A stretch of DNA of 64,000 nucleotides from Curvibacter sp. PAE-UM (GTDB lineage Bacteria > Pseudomonadota > Gammaproteobacteria > Burkholderiales > Burkholderiaceae_C), in NCBI RefSeq assembly GCF_001432305.1, contig NZ_KQ483358.1, forward strand, positions 1,636,847 to 1,700,846, read 5' to 3'. Numbering within the stretch: position 1 is the stretch's first letter; every line of letters starts with the position of its first letter. A program made the position numbers and the translations under genes. The notes beneath the pieces are model-generated. The model did no database searches, was not told where the DNA came from, and saw only the letters and a program-made list of their open reading frames with translations. Shown piece by piece: positions 8,374 to 15,801 of the stretch.

Positions 8374-8427
8374 CTGGTCGGCCAAGCGGCGATCGCCTAC
8401 GGCGTCGCCTTGCCTTTAACGTTGTGC
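8368..8427 (+). other. attC: attC site 2
   Basis: A 60-base site: R'' GTTTAAC (8368-8374), R' GTTGTGC (8421-8427), crossover after G8421. The arms GGCCAAGCGGCGATCGCC and GGCGTCGCCTTGCC pair with an unpaired base, as attC hairpins do. It is shorter than attC1 and attC3. Cassette 2 is 8056-8421. Confidence 0.88.
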
Positions 8428-8430
8428 CGC

Positions 8431-8922
8431 ATGAATATTGCCGCCCGAATTCTCTGCTTCCTTGCGATGGCTACGCTAGTTTCAGCCGCCGCGGCCACTG
8501 AGTATCCGGAAGGGAAGCAGAAGTGGTTGGTTCTTGAACGGCAAGGCGCGAAGTTGCCTGAGATCGTCACAGTATTGGCAACCCTCCCTGCACCTGAGGT
8601 GCGGGCCAGATTTCCGGTCCTTCTGCAAGTTTTATGGGGCTACGCCCCGCTTGCGAATGGGTTGCCCACGGAGGAAGAAATCGCTCGTGGGCGAGATCTG
8701 TATGCCAACTTGGACCGCATTTTTGGACAGGGCGGAATATATGCAATGAGCCGAACGGGTGCCGGTGGCCGCACGATGTACTACTACGTTGCGAACCCTG
8801 GGTCTCATGCGGAGGCACTGCGCCAGTACTTTGACTCATTGCCGCCAACCTCAGTGAAGGTGACGAAACACAGCGACCCTGAGTGGAATTCCATTCGCGA
8901 TGTACTCAATGGGGTCAATTAG
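8431..8922 (+). CDS. Cassette 3: exported DUF695-like protein
   Basis: A 163-residue protein whose N-terminus (MNIAARILCFLAMATLVSAAAA) is a clear Sec signal peptide, so it is probably periplasmic. The mature part matches the DUF695 pattern as I know it: WGYAPLANGLPTEEE, a central RTMYYYVANP strand, and a final SDPEWNSIRDVL block. DUF695 proteins have no assigned biochemical role. The ATG is chosen at 8431, four bases after R' of attC2, because an upstream TTG at 8410 would start inside attC2. The cassette spans 8422-9012. Confidence 0.75.
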   Translation: MNIAARILCFLAMATLVSAAAATEYPEGKQKWLVLERQGAKLPEIVTVLATLPAPEVRARFPVLLQVLWGYAPLANGLPTEEEIARGRDLYANLDRIFGQGGIYAMSRTGAGGRTMYYYVANPGSHAEALRQYFDSLPPTSVKVTKHSDPEWNSIRDVLNGVN

Positions 8923-8928
8923 CGCTCG

Positions 8929-9018
8929 GCACAACATGTCGTTCAACACTGACGCCTTGCTGCGTCCTGCCGCTTCGCGGCTCGGCGCCGCAAGGCGCTG
9001 GTCACCTTCACGTTAGGC
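8929..9018 (+). other. attC: attC site 3
   Basis: A 90-base site. R'' lies in CGGCACAAC (8927-8935), complementary over nine bases to the start of cassette 3 (GTTGTGCCG). R' is GTTAGGC (9012-9018), crossover after G9012. Internal boxes TCGTTCAAC and GACGCCTTGCTGCG pair with CGCCGCAAGGCGCTGGTC. A second RYYYAAC (GTTCAAC, 8941-8947) is the inner L'' box. Confidence 0.88.
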
Positions 9019-9038
9019 CTTTTTAGAAAGCCCCGTCT

Positions 9039-9368
9039 ATGCAGATGTCAGGAATTCCCTTCGGAACAACCGATTGGTCTGCGGTTGAGCGCACGGAGCA
9101 CAAAGGAGAAACTGGTGTGGCCTTCTGGCGCACAAAGCACTTCGGAAACATTCGCGTCCGGATGGTCGAGTACACGCCTGGCTATCTGGCAGATCATTGG
9201 TGTGTCAAAGGTCACGTCCTGCTCTGCACTGAAGGCGAGCTTCATACGGAGCTAGAAGATGGCCGCAAGTTCACACTGAAGCCAGGCATGAGCTATCAAG
9301 TTGGCGACAACGCAGAACCTCATCGGTCGTATACGGAAGTTGGAGCGAAGCTCTTCATCGTCGATTGA
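9039..9368 (+). CDS. Cassette 4: small cupin-fold protein (DHCW-motif cupin type)
   Basis: A 109-residue single-domain protein of the small cupin family known as DHCW-motif cupin fold proteins. It contains ADHWCVKGHVLLCTEGEL and a second cupin strand pair ending in GMSYQVGDNAEPHRSYTEVG, giving possible His and Cys metal or substrate ligands. The family's reaction is not established. The gene starts 26 bases into the cassette (crossover at 9012/9013). Close relatives, as I recall, are often carried in integron cassettes. No attC follows it: the expected R'' (GGCCTAAC) is absent from the next kilobase. Confidence 0.8.
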   Translation: MQMSGIPFGTTDWSAVERTEHKGETGVAFWRTKHFGNIRVRMVEYTPGYLADHWCVKGHVLLCTEGELHTELEDGRKFTLKPGMSYQVGDNAEPHRSYTEVGAKLFIVD

Positions 9369-9480
9369 GTGTTTCCACAGGGAGTATGGAAAGTCAAAGA
9401 AGGCCCGGCAGCTAGGCAGCCGACTGGGTCTAGAAAAGACTCGGACGAAGTGCACGAAATGCCGAACCCTTTCATCGAGA

Positions 9481-9514
9481 GGGGTGTCCAAGGGCCATCG
9501 TCCTTGGATACCCC
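9481..9514. repeat. Strong hairpin after the last cassette gene
   Basis: GGGGTGTCCAAGG (9481-9493) and CCTTGGATACCCC (9502-9514) pair at 12 of 13 positions around an 8-base loop. The flank reads ATGCCGAACCCTTTCATCGA, a phrase I associate with a recurrent palindromic element near genes in Comamonadaceae. It replaces the position where an attC would be expected. It could be a terminator-like structure or an element that disrupted the cassette end. Confidence 0.55.
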
Positions 9515-9540
9515 CTCATGGCAAACGGTGGACCCCACGA

Positions 9541-10076
9541 TGAAGCGTGTTGCCCTGACCATCATCGAGTACTTGCTAGGGTTCCTTGCGCTCGCAGCGT
9601 TTGCCGCCTTGGCGTTCTCCGGTGGAGCACCCAGCGACGAGCGCTTCATTTTCGCCTTCAAGGTCGCAGGGTGCATTGCGCTAGCTGAGCTTGCAGCTCT
9701 CTACTTCCGCGCCGCCCCAGCCAACAGGCTCATCGTTGGCGCCAATCTCTGGCTTCTCGCCGGTAGCCTCGCGGCCTTCACCGGGCAATGGTGGTTGCTC
9801 AAGGGCTATCAGCGTCTGGGTGAGTCCGGGCTGTTCATCAGCATGTTGCTCGTCGGGCTTTCCACCACTGCTTTCTCTGCAGTCGGGTTCGTTGCCGTCC
9901 AAGGAGAGCGACGCCGGGTTCTCATCGCTTCAGCCGTGCTCCTGGTGGCCGTGCTCGCTGCACTGCTTGCGTCGGTTTGCTTCCGGGGCACAGTCCAGTG
10001 GGCAGCAGTGGTTCCGGTTATCGCACTGTCCTGGCTTGACAGGCTCCTCAAACGGTTCGTCAGCGCAAGAAACTGA
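9541..10076 (+). CDS. Hypothetical multi-pass membrane protein
   Basis: A 178-residue protein with about five or six hydrophobic segments separated by short loops (EYLLGFLALAAFAALAF, VAGCIALAELAALYF, LWLLAGSLAAF, LFISMLLVGLSTTAF, VLIASAVLLVAVLAALLA, WAAVVPVIALSW), so it should be an inner membrane protein. No family is recognised. The ATG at 9541 lacks a clear ribosome site, and the frame is open upstream to 9369, so an earlier start at 9460 is possible. No attC lies on its 3-prime side, so it is not provably a cassette. The 220 bases after it hold nothing I can name. Confidence 0.6.
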
Positions 10077-10296
10077 CCGATTGGGGACCTAGGGGTAAAG
10101 CGCCTGCTTCGTATCTCCGGCATCTGGGGTGGGATCGACAATGTTCCGTGCCGACATGGAATCTGCGTCACCGCCAAGGCTGTCAATGCCAGCGGCTGCA
10201 TAAGAGCCGGACGCGCTGCCAGCTGATATAAACAGTGCTCATGCGTCGCCGGGGCTCCGCCCGATGGATGCCCGGCCCTGCTGTTTTGCACTTTGA

Positions 10297-10764
10297 ATGA
10301 TCATGCGGTTTCTTGAAACCAGAATCCCCGCCCCTTTTGTTGCCATCGCGATTGCCGCTGGCATGTGGCTGCTGCCCCGCGCGCAGGCCCTGCCCGATGC
10401 CATCGATGTGTTGCGCCTGGCCACCATCGACCTCAGCATGAACCTGAGTGCCGTCGTCGCGCTGGCGGCCTTTGCCGGGTTCTGGAAGGCCCGGACCACC
10501 ATCAACCCGCTCAAGCCCGACCGCGCATCGGTGCTGGTCACGCATGGCATCTATCGTTTCACGCGCAATCCCATGTACCTCAGCCTGCTGCTGCTGCTCG
10601 TGGCCTATGCCAGCGAACTGGGGTCGTGGGTGGCATTCGCCGGGCCCGCCGTGTATGTGGTCTACATCACCCGCTTCCAGATCGTTCCCGAGGAGCGCAT
10701 CCTGGCGTCGAAATTCGGCGACGAGTTTGCCCAGTACAAGCGCCGTGTGCGCCGATGGATCTGA
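10297..10764 (+). CDS. Isoprenylcysteine carboxyl methyltransferase (ICMT)-family membrane protein
   Basis: A 155-residue integral membrane protein of the ICMT/phospholipid methyltransferase-like superfamily. The first half has membrane helices (FVAIAIAAGMWLLP, LSAVVALAAFAGFW). The C-terminal half has the conserved core HGIYRFTRNPMYLSLLLLL and EERILASKFGDEFAQYKRRVRRWI, which forms the SAM-binding pocket in this family. In bacteria these are often called methyltransferases of unknown substrate. The first ATG (10297) is followed at once by a second (10303), and either may be used. It is followed 35 bases later by a lipoprotein gene on the same strand. Confidence 0.8.
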   Translation: MIMRFLETRIPAPFVAIAIAAGMWLLPRAQALPDAIDVLRLATIDLSMNLSAVVALAAFAGFWKARTTINPLKPDRASVLVTHGIYRFTRNPMYLSLLLLLVAYASELGSWVAFAGPAVYVVYITRFQIVPEERILASKFGDEFAQYKRRVRRWI

Positions 10765-10799
10765 AGTCTGTTTCCAACGCCACCCATCGAGGAGCTCCG

Positions 10800-11324
10800 A
10801 TGACACGCCACCTGCTTCCTGTTTTTCTCGCCGCCAGTCTGCTGCTCGCTGCCTGCGCCGGCCCGGCTCCCGGCGCGGGTGTCACGGAGACCACGCTGCC
10901 CCTGAACCGCGCCTGGGTCGATGGCCGGCGGGTGGAGTACGTGACCACCGACATCTCGGACGCCGGCATGGCGCGGGAGGCGGGCGCGAATTTCGTGCCG
11001 CGCCTGGCGCTGGCCATCCCGGCGCCGGGCCGCCCCTCCATCGTGGAGCGGGTCTACAAGTTTCCGGGCAAGGAGCAGATCAGCGTCTTCCAGTCGGCAC
11101 CCCTGCCCACGGGTGGGGCCAACGCCGACCGCAGCTACAGCCCGCTGTGGCGCATCGTCATGGTGCGCTGGCTCAAACCTGCCGCCGTGCGCGAGCTGCG
11201 CTCCGAAGAAGAGGTGCTGGCCGCCCAGGAGCGTGGCGAGCTGGCGCTGCAGATCACCGACATCGTGGCCAACTGTCCCATCACCCGTTCGGTGGATGGG
11301 CTGACGCTCAAGGGCGTGCGCTGA
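10800..11324 (+). CDS. Putative lipoprotein, unknown function
   Basis: A 174-residue protein with a lipoprotein signal (MTRHLLPVFLAASLLLAACAG): the lipobox LAAC places the lipid-bearing cysteine at residue 19. The mature part has no domain that I recognise; it includes FVPRLALAIPAPGRPSIVERVYKFPG and a C-terminal DIVANCPITRSVDGLTLKG. A ribosome site GAGGAGC precedes the ATG. It should be anchored in the outer or inner membrane. A short perfect hairpin (11364-11404) lies 40 bases downstream. Confidence 0.7.
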   Translation: MTRHLLPVFLAASLLLAACAGPAPGAGVTETTLPLNRAWVDGRRVEYVTTDISDAGMAREAGANFVPRLALAIPAPGRPSIVERVYKFPGKEQISVFQSAPLPTGGANADRSYSPLWRIVMVRWLKPAAVRELRSEEEVLAAQERGELALQITDIVANCPITRSVDGLTLKGVR

Positions 11325-11363
11325 GCCTGTCGAAACCGGCCCGGCCCGTTCGTCGTACAGTTC

Positions 11364-11404
11364 AGGGACCCGTCTGCATGACGGAAGTTATGCAGAGGGT
11401 CCCT
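11364..11404. repeat. Palindromic element, short member of the AGGGACC family
   Basis: AGGGACCC-g-TCTGCAT (11364-11379) and ATGCAGA-GGGTCCCT (11390-11404) form a 15-pair stem around a 10-base loop. The right side (11377-11404) matches the right end of the 277-base element at 57078-57354 almost base for base, and the outer left end also matches. It looks like that element with its middle deleted. It may also act as a terminator for the gene at 10800. Confidence 0.7.
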
Positions 11405-11439
11405 AAGGACTTCCTCGAACCATCTGAAGGGAACGACAT

Positions 11440-11886
11440 ATGAGCACCAACACCGTCCGTCTGCACCGCGTGCTGCGCGCCCCGCCCGAGCGCATCTACC
11501 GCGCCTTCCTGGACCCCGATGCCATGGCCAAGTGGCTGCCGCCGCACGGCTTCACGGGCAAGGTGCACCAGATGGACGCCAGGGTGGGCGGCAGCTTCCG
11601 GATGTCGTTCACCAACTTCGGCAACGGGCAGAGCCATTCTTTCGGCGGCAAATACCTGGAGCTGGTGCCGGGCGAGCGCATCGTGCACACCGACAGCTTC
11701 GACGACCCGAACCTGCCCGGCGAGATGCGTGTCACGGTCACGTTCAAGGCCGTGTTCTGCGGCACCGAGCTGAACGTGGTCCAGGAGGGCATCCCCGCCG
11801 TCATTCCTGCCGAAGCCTGTTACCTGGGCTGGCAGGAATCGCTGACTTTGTTGACCCAGCTGGTCGAGGCGGAGATCCCCGGCTGA
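11440..11886 (+). CDS. SRPBCC/AHSA1-family protein
   Basis: A 148-residue START-like (SRPBCC, AHSA1/Hsp90-activator-type) protein: N-terminal strand RLHRVLRAPPERIYRAFLDPDAMAKWLPP, central GGSFRMSFTNFGNGQSHSFGGKYLELVPGERI, and a long C-terminal helix AEACYLGWQESLTLLTQLVEAE. The fold is a deep hydrophobic cavity for small ligands; in bacteria these proteins rarely have a proven role. The ATG at 11440 follows GAAGGGAACGAC. It lies upstream of a thioesterase gene on the same strand (35-base gap), so the two may be co-transcribed. Confidence 0.85.
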   Translation: MSTNTVRLHRVLRAPPERIYRAFLDPDAMAKWLPPHGFTGKVHQMDARVGGSFRMSFTNFGNGQSHSFGGKYLELVPGERIVHTDSFDDPNLPGEMRVTVTFKAVFCGTELNVVQEGIPAVIPAEACYLGWQESLTLLTQLVEAEIPG

Positions 11887-11920
11887 GGCCAGGCCCCTCA
11901 ACACGCACACAGGAGTTTTC

Positions 11921-12337
11921 ATGAATGCCCACGATTTCAACCAGCGTGCCGCGGCCATGCTGCCTGGTCACCTGGGCATCGTCATCACCCGCGTGGAGTC
12001 GGGCGAGGTGCATGCGGAGATGCGGGTGCGGCACGAGCTGATGGCGCCCAACGGCTTCCTGCACGCTGGCAGCCTGGTGACGCTGGCCGACACCAGCGCG
12101 GGCTGCGGCGCCCTCGCCAGCCTGCCCGAGGGGGCGAACGGCTTCACCACCATCGAGCTCAAGTCCAACCATCTGGGCACCGTGCGCGACGGGGTGGTGC
12201 TGAGCGTGGCCAAGGCCGTGCACCTGGGCCGTACCACCCAGGTCTGGGACGCCACGGTGACGCACCGCGAGAGCGGCAAGACACTGGCGCTGTTCCGCTG
12301 CACGCAGATGGTGCTGTACCCCAAGGCAGGTGCCTGA
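11921..12337 (+). CDS. PaaI-type hotdog-fold thioesterase
   Basis: A 138-residue acyl-CoA thioesterase of the PaaI family. Diagnostic features are the hotdog helix region HELMAPNGFLHAGSLVTLADTSAGCGALA, where Asn, His-Ala-Gly and Asp/Thr residues form the active site, and the closing strand GRTTQVWDATVTHRESGKTLALFRCTQMVL. These enzymes hydrolyse (hydroxy)phenylacetyl-CoA or other acyl-CoAs in the cytoplasm, usually as tetramers. Substrate cannot be told from sequence. A good ribosome site (CAGGAG) precedes the ATG. The gene is convergent with the YqjK-like gene: the stop codons abut at 12337/12338. Confidence 0.88.
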   Translation: MNAHDFNQRAAAMLPGHLGIVITRVESGEVHAEMRVRHELMAPNGFLHAGSLVTLADTSAGCGALASLPEGANGFTTIELKSNHLGTVRDGVVLSVAKAVHLGRTTQVWDATVTHRESGKTLALFRCTQMVLYPKAGA

Positions 12338-12646
12338 CTAGGGCTTGCGGGCCGCGGTGCTGCCCAGCCAGTCGCGCAGTTGCAGGTAGAGCTGCCAGCC
12401 GCCCAGCAGGCGGGGCAGCCAGCGCAGGATGCGGCGCGGGCGCCTGAACACCAGCAGTCCCAGCGCAGCCAGCGGCCAGACCGGATGCTCGCGCAGCCAG
12501 TGCCCCCCGGCACGCAGCCGGTCGGCCAGTGCCAGCGGTGACTGCAGGGCCCGGGCCTGGTGGGCCAGGGTGTGGCGCAACCCGGCGCTGCGCAGCAGCA
12601 GTTGCTGCTGTCGCTGCATGAGCAGGTGGTGTCGACGCCGGTGCAT
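12338..12646 (-). CDS. YqjK-like protein
   Basis: A small basic protein (about 102 residues from the ATG at 12646) with an Arg/Gln-rich N-terminus (MHRRRHHLLMQRQQQLLLRS), a membrane-facing segment HPVWPLAALGLLVFRRPRR and a C-terminal Trp-rich helix. This is the layout of YqjK-like proteins, the third member of the yqjD-yqjE-yqjK set, and the two genes upstream complete that set. An earlier in-frame start at 12706 would overlap yqjE and is not preferred. Function is unknown; a role at the membrane is inferred from its partners. Confidence 0.75.
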   Translation of the reverse strand: MHRRRHHLLMQRQQQLLLRSAGLRHTLAHQARALQSPLALADRLRAGGHWLREHPVWPLAALGLLVFRRPRRILRWLPRLLGGWQLYLQLRDWLGSTAARKP

Positions 12647-12668
12647 GGTACGGACGTTGGGGCCGGGC

Positions 12669-13055
12669 TTATTCGCCCGTATCCAGCCCGGCGCGGTCGC
12701 GGCCAAGTTCGGCCACGCTGCTGTTGAACAGGCCGCCCGGGCTTTGCAGCCGGGCCCGCGCCATGAACAGCAATGCGGTGCCGGCGCCCAGGAACAGCAG
12801 CGTGAGCGTGCCCAGGGCCAGCAGGCGGTGGCTGTCCCAGAACAGGACGACGATGAAGGCGCAGAGCAGCAGCGCGCCCAGGCCCAGCAGCAGCAGGGCC
12901 AGTCCGGCCCAGAGCAGGCCGTCGAACAGCCGCAGTTTCTCCTGCTCGATCTCGTTGCTCAGCAGGGCCAGCCGCACCTGCAGGGCTTCCATCGCCGTGC
13001 CCAGCAACTGGCGCAGGGAGGCGAACAGCCCCGGCTCTTTGGCAGGTTCGCTCAT
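12669..13055 (-). CDS. Phage holin-like membrane protein, YqjE family
   Basis: A 128-residue protein with an amphipathic N-terminus (LFASLRQLLGTAMEALQVRLALLSNEIEQEKLRL) and two membrane helices (GLLWAGLALLLLGLGALLLCAFIVVLFW and LLALGTLTLLFLGAGTALLF) joined by a short loop. This is the PF07332 (phage holin family 3 / YqjE) pattern. It lies 13 bases after the DUF883 gene. In enterobacteria the homologous trio is stress induced. It is unlikely to be a true lysis protein here, as no prophage genes are present. Confidence 0.85.
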   Translation of the reverse strand: MSEPAKEPGLFASLRQLLGTAMEALQVRLALLSNEIEQEKLRLFDGLLWAGLALLLLGLGALLLCAFIVVLFWDSHRLLALGTLTLLFLGAGTALLFMARARLQSPGGLFNSSVAELGRDRAGLDTGE

Positions 13056-13068
13056 GGCGGACCTGCGC

Positions 13069-13380
13069 TCAGCGGCGTGCGACCAGCAGGCCGACGACCA
13101 GACCGATGGCGGCGGCGATGCCGATGGATTTCCAGGGGTTTTCGTGCACGAATTCGTCTGTGGCGTGGCTTGCGGCCTTGAGCCGGGCGGTGGCTTCTTC
13201 CTGCAGGCTGGCCAGTTCGGCGCGAGCCGCCTGCAGCCGGTCCTGGATACGGCTGCGCACTTCGGCGGTGCCGTCGCCGACCTGGTCGACCGTCATGCGC
13301 AGCAGCTCCTCGGCATCGGCGATGACCAGCTGGAGGTCGTGGAGCAACTTGTCGCGTTGCGGTGCAGCGGTTTCAGACAT
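13069..13380 (-). CDS. DUF883 (YqjD/ElaB) family protein
   Basis: A 103-residue protein: a long charged helix (LLHDLQLVIADAEELLRMTVDQVGDGTAEVRSRIQDRLQAARAELASL) followed by a single C-terminal transmembrane anchor WKSIGIAAAIGLVVGLLVARR, with the conserved VHENPWKSIG motif. In Escherichia coli YqjD and ElaB are tail-anchored and bind ribosomes in stationary phase. The gene leads a three-gene set yqjD-yqjE-yqjK with short gaps, so the promoter should lie in 13381-13575, opposite the rhodanese gene. Confidence 0.92.
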   Translation of the reverse strand: MSETAAPQRDKLLHDLQLVIADAEELLRMTVDQVGDGTAEVRSRIQDRLQAARAELASLQEEATARLKAASHATDEFVHENPWKSIGIAAAIGLVVGLLVARR

Positions 13381-13575
13381 GGCATCTCTCCCTTGCGGTC
13401 GACATGACCGAGAGACAGGATAGCCTTCTCACGGCGGAATGCAATCATCCGGTGCAAAAACAGGTTGCCCCTTGCATCAGCCCCGTCATGTGCCTTCGAG
13501 CCCCAGGGTGTCCGTTGCGGCGGACCGGGGCGCACTGTAGGACAATCAGTCCGGTACCGTTTGCGAGGGCCTGTC

Positions 13576-14028
13576 ATGAACACCGAAGCTCCCCTGTCCG
13601 ACGAAGAGCGCGCCACGCTCGAAGTCACCCTGCCCACCGCGCTGGAGTTGTGCCGCCTGGGCCTGGGCACGCTGATCGACATCCGCCAGACTTTCGAGAT
13701 CGAGATGAAGGGCGCGATTCCCGGCACGATGCATATCCCGCTGTTCGAGGTCAAGCGCATGCTGGGCCATGCACTCTCCGAGGACGAACAGGACATCCTG
13801 GACGCGGGCAAGCCCAAAGACATGGACGTGATGACCTTCTTCACCATGATCAACCAGCTGCACCACGGGCGCGACCACCTGCTGCTGTGCATCTGCAACA
13901 GCGGCCGGCGCAGCCTGGCGGCGGCGGCGCTGCTGCGCCAGATGGGGTATGGCAAGGCGCTGTCGGTGGCCGGCGGCTTCCAGGCCTGGAAGAAACTGCA
14001 GCCGGCGGCACCGCTCGCCGCGGCCTGA
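13576..14028 (+). CDS. Rhodanese-domain protein
   Basis: A 150-residue single-domain rhodanese. The active-site loop reads CNSGRRS, with the sulfur-accepting Cys of the C-x-x-G-x-R-S motif, in LLLCICNSGRRSLAAAALLRQMGYGKALSVAGGFQAW; the CH2A-like LIDIRQTFE and IPGTMHIPLFE motifs are also present. A 30-residue insertion (KRMLGHALSEDEQDILDAGKPKDMDVMTFFTMINQL) replaces the usual short loop before the active site. It should transfer sulfane sulfur in the cytoplasm; the acceptor is unknown. A coiled-coil membrane protein follows after 27 bases. The ATG at 13576 is preferred over the upstream GTG-type starts. Confidence 0.85.
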   Translation: MNTEAPLSDEERATLEVTLPTALELCRLGLGTLIDIRQTFEIEMKGAIPGTMHIPLFEVKRMLGHALSEDEQDILDAGKPKDMDVMTFFTMINQLHHGRDHLLLCICNSGRRSLAAAALLRQMGYGKALSVAGGFQAWKKLQPAAPLAAA

Positions 14029-14055
14029 TTCTGGACGATTGCGAAAGGCTGAGAC

Positions 14056-14460
14056 ATGGCGACAGGTTTGTTTTCCGTTCTGCGGCTGGTGCCCTGGGGC
14101 GAGGTGATCCGTAACGCCCCCAAGGTGGCCGAAGGCGCCAAGGATCTCTGGGGCAAGGTGTCGGGCCGGCCTGCGGCGCCACCACCACCACCGGTGGACG
14201 ACAAGGTGCAGGGCCAGTTGCAGGCCGAGGCCCATGCGATCGCGAAACTGCGCTCGGAACTGCAAGCCATCGGGACCGCGGTGGCCGAACTGCAGGCGCA
14301 GATGCTGGCGGCCACGGAACTGATCAACGACCTGGCCGACCAGAACGCCCAGCTGGTGCAGGGGGTTGAAACCCTGCGCCGGCGCCTCGCCTGGCTGGCC
14401 GGGGCCGCCGTGCTGCTGGGTGGAGCCGCCGTGGCAGCACTACTGCTGCTGCGCGGCTGA
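14056..14460 (+). CDS. Hypothetical coiled-coil protein with C-terminal membrane anchor
   Basis: A 134-residue protein made of a short N-terminal region, a proline run (PAAPPPPPVDD), a long predicted coiled coil (about 50-110: QGQLQAEAHAIAKLRSELQ and onward) and a C-terminal transmembrane helix (LAWLAGAAVLLGGAAVAALLLL) ending in Arg-Gly. It is therefore probably tail-anchored in the inner membrane with its coiled coil in the cytoplasm. No family is recognised. It follows the rhodanese gene closely and is convergent with nnrS (17-base gap). Confidence 0.65.
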   Translation: MATGLFSVLRLVPWGEVIRNAPKVAEGAKDLWGKVSGRPAAPPPPPVDDKVQGQLQAEAHAIAKLRSELQAIGTAVAELQAQMLAATELINDLADQNAQLVQGVETLRRRLAWLAGAAVLLGGAAVAALLLLRG

Positions 14461-14477
14461 AACCGGCGTGCGCTGCG

Positions 14478-15785
14478 TCAGCCGGGTCGCCCATCCACCC
14501 GCGGCCGGCCGAACCAGCCGCCGTAGCGCAGTGACCAGCCCAGCGTGGCTGCCGCCCAGGCCAGTACACCGGCCAGGGTGAGTGCGGTGGTGGCGGCCGG
14601 CCACAGGGCGGCCACCACGCGCAGCAGCACGGCGGTCTGCAGCAGCCAGTACAGGGCCCAGGCGGTGTTGTCGGCGGCCAGCGGGCGGCCGCCATGGCCG
14701 CTGCTTACCCGGGTGGCCATGGCGAACAGGGTCGCGCCCAGGTAACCCATGGTCATGGCATGCAAGGGCGCCAGGCCCAGCGAGAGCTCGCCAGTGCTCA
14801 GGGCCATCAGGGCATGCGAGAGGGCGTTGAGCGCCAGCGCGATACCGAGCCAGAGAAAACCGCCGTGCAGCATGGCCAGCAGGCGGATCTTCAGGCTCTG
14901 CACCAGGCCCCAGCGCACGGCCAGCCACAGCAGCAGCAGGGCGGCTGGCAGTTCCAGCGCCACCTGCGCCCAACGCAGCAGTGGCGGCAGCGGCCACCAC
15001 CAGAGTTCGGCCAGCGCGGGCAGCAGCTCCAGCCACATGACGGCCACCAGCATCCAGAGCAGCCACATCGGGCGCCAGGCATCGAGCCGGGGCACGGCAC
15101 TGGCGCTGAAGAAGGGAATCATGCGGTGCGACACGGTGACAAACACGGTGGCCACGAAGCCCCAGAGCCCGAGCTGCGTGGCGCTGCGCAACAGCGTGAT
15201 GTCGTTCAGCGCCAGCGCCGCTGCGGCCAGCCACAGGCTGATAGCGCCCATGCCGCAGGCCACGGCCACCACGCTGGGGTGCACGCGGTCGTCCACGCGG
15301 CTGCGGCGCAGCAAGGCGATGAATCGCAGGCACAGCAGGCTCCAGCCGACGGCCACCGCAGCAATGCCGGCACTGGCCAGCAGGGCCTGCCAGTGAAAAC
15401 CGGGCACCGCCAGCAGCCAGCCGGCCAGCATCAGTGCCACGGCGGGCAGCAGGCTGCGGGCCTGCACTTCGGGCAGGCCCAACCATTTCGGCCCGGCGGT
15501 GAAAAGAAAACCGGCGATGAACAGGGGGGTGAAGCCCAGGGCCATGAGCAGGCCATGGGCCGCGGCCGGTGCGACCGCCCAGGCGATCGGGTTGCCCAGG
15601 GCGCGGGCCAGCAGCATGGCCGCCCACCACAGCGCACTGAGGGCCATCATGAGGGCGGCAGCAAAAAATCCCAGCCGGTGCGGCGCGGCCAGCAGCCAGG
15701 CTGGACGCCAGCGCGCATCGACCGGCGGCACGCGGGCCCGAGCCGGTCCCGTTGGCGGCAGGGGGCGAACGGGGATGGTCTTCAT
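14478..15785 (-). CDS. nnrS: NnrS family haem-copper membrane protein
   Basis: A 435-residue integral membrane protein with about twelve hydrophobic helices. NnrS proteins bind haem and copper and relieve nitrosative stress during denitrification, usually under Nnr/Dnr control. Typical features are the N-terminal HRLGFFAAALMMALSALWWAAML, AAHGLLMALGFTPLFIAGFLFT with conserved His, SHRMIPFFSA, and the C-terminal HAMTMGYLGATLFAMATRVSSGH. It lies 16 bases after the nitronate monooxygenase gene, so the two are probably co-transcribed. No Fnr-type box is seen directly upstream. The context of nitrate respiration genes 3 kb away fits its role. Confidence 0.9.
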   Translation of the reverse strand: MKTIPVRPLPPTGPARARVPPVDARWRPAWLLAAPHRLGFFAAALMMALSALWWAAMLLARALGNPIAWAVAPAAAHGLLMALGFTPLFIAGFLFTAGPKWLGLPEVQARSLLPAVALMLAGWLLAVPGFHWQALLASAGIAAVAVGWSLLCLRFIALLRRSRVDDRVHPSVVAVACGMGAISLWLAAAALALNDITLLRSATQLGLWGFVATVFVTVSHRMIPFFSASAVPRLDAWRPMWLLWMLVAVMWLELLPALAELWWWPLPPLLRWAQVALELPAALLLLWLAVRWGLVQSLKIRLLAMLHGGFLWLGIALALNALSHALMALSTGELSLGLAPLHAMTMGYLGATLFAMATRVSSGHGGRPLAADNTAWALYWLLQTAVLLRVVAALWPAATTALTLAGVLAWAAATLGWSLRYGGWFGRPRVDGRPG

Positions 15786-15801
15786 GCCGTGCCTGCGGGG
15801 A

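Noticed and set aside
8941..8947. GTTCAAC as R'' of attC3
   Set aside because: It fits RYYYAAC, but the complement of the start of cassette 3 is CGGCACAAC at 8927-8935; GTTCAAC is the inner L'' box.
12669..13055. Prophage holin
   Set aside because: Although called phage holin family, the gene belongs to the yqjD-yqjE-yqjK set and no phage genes are nearby.
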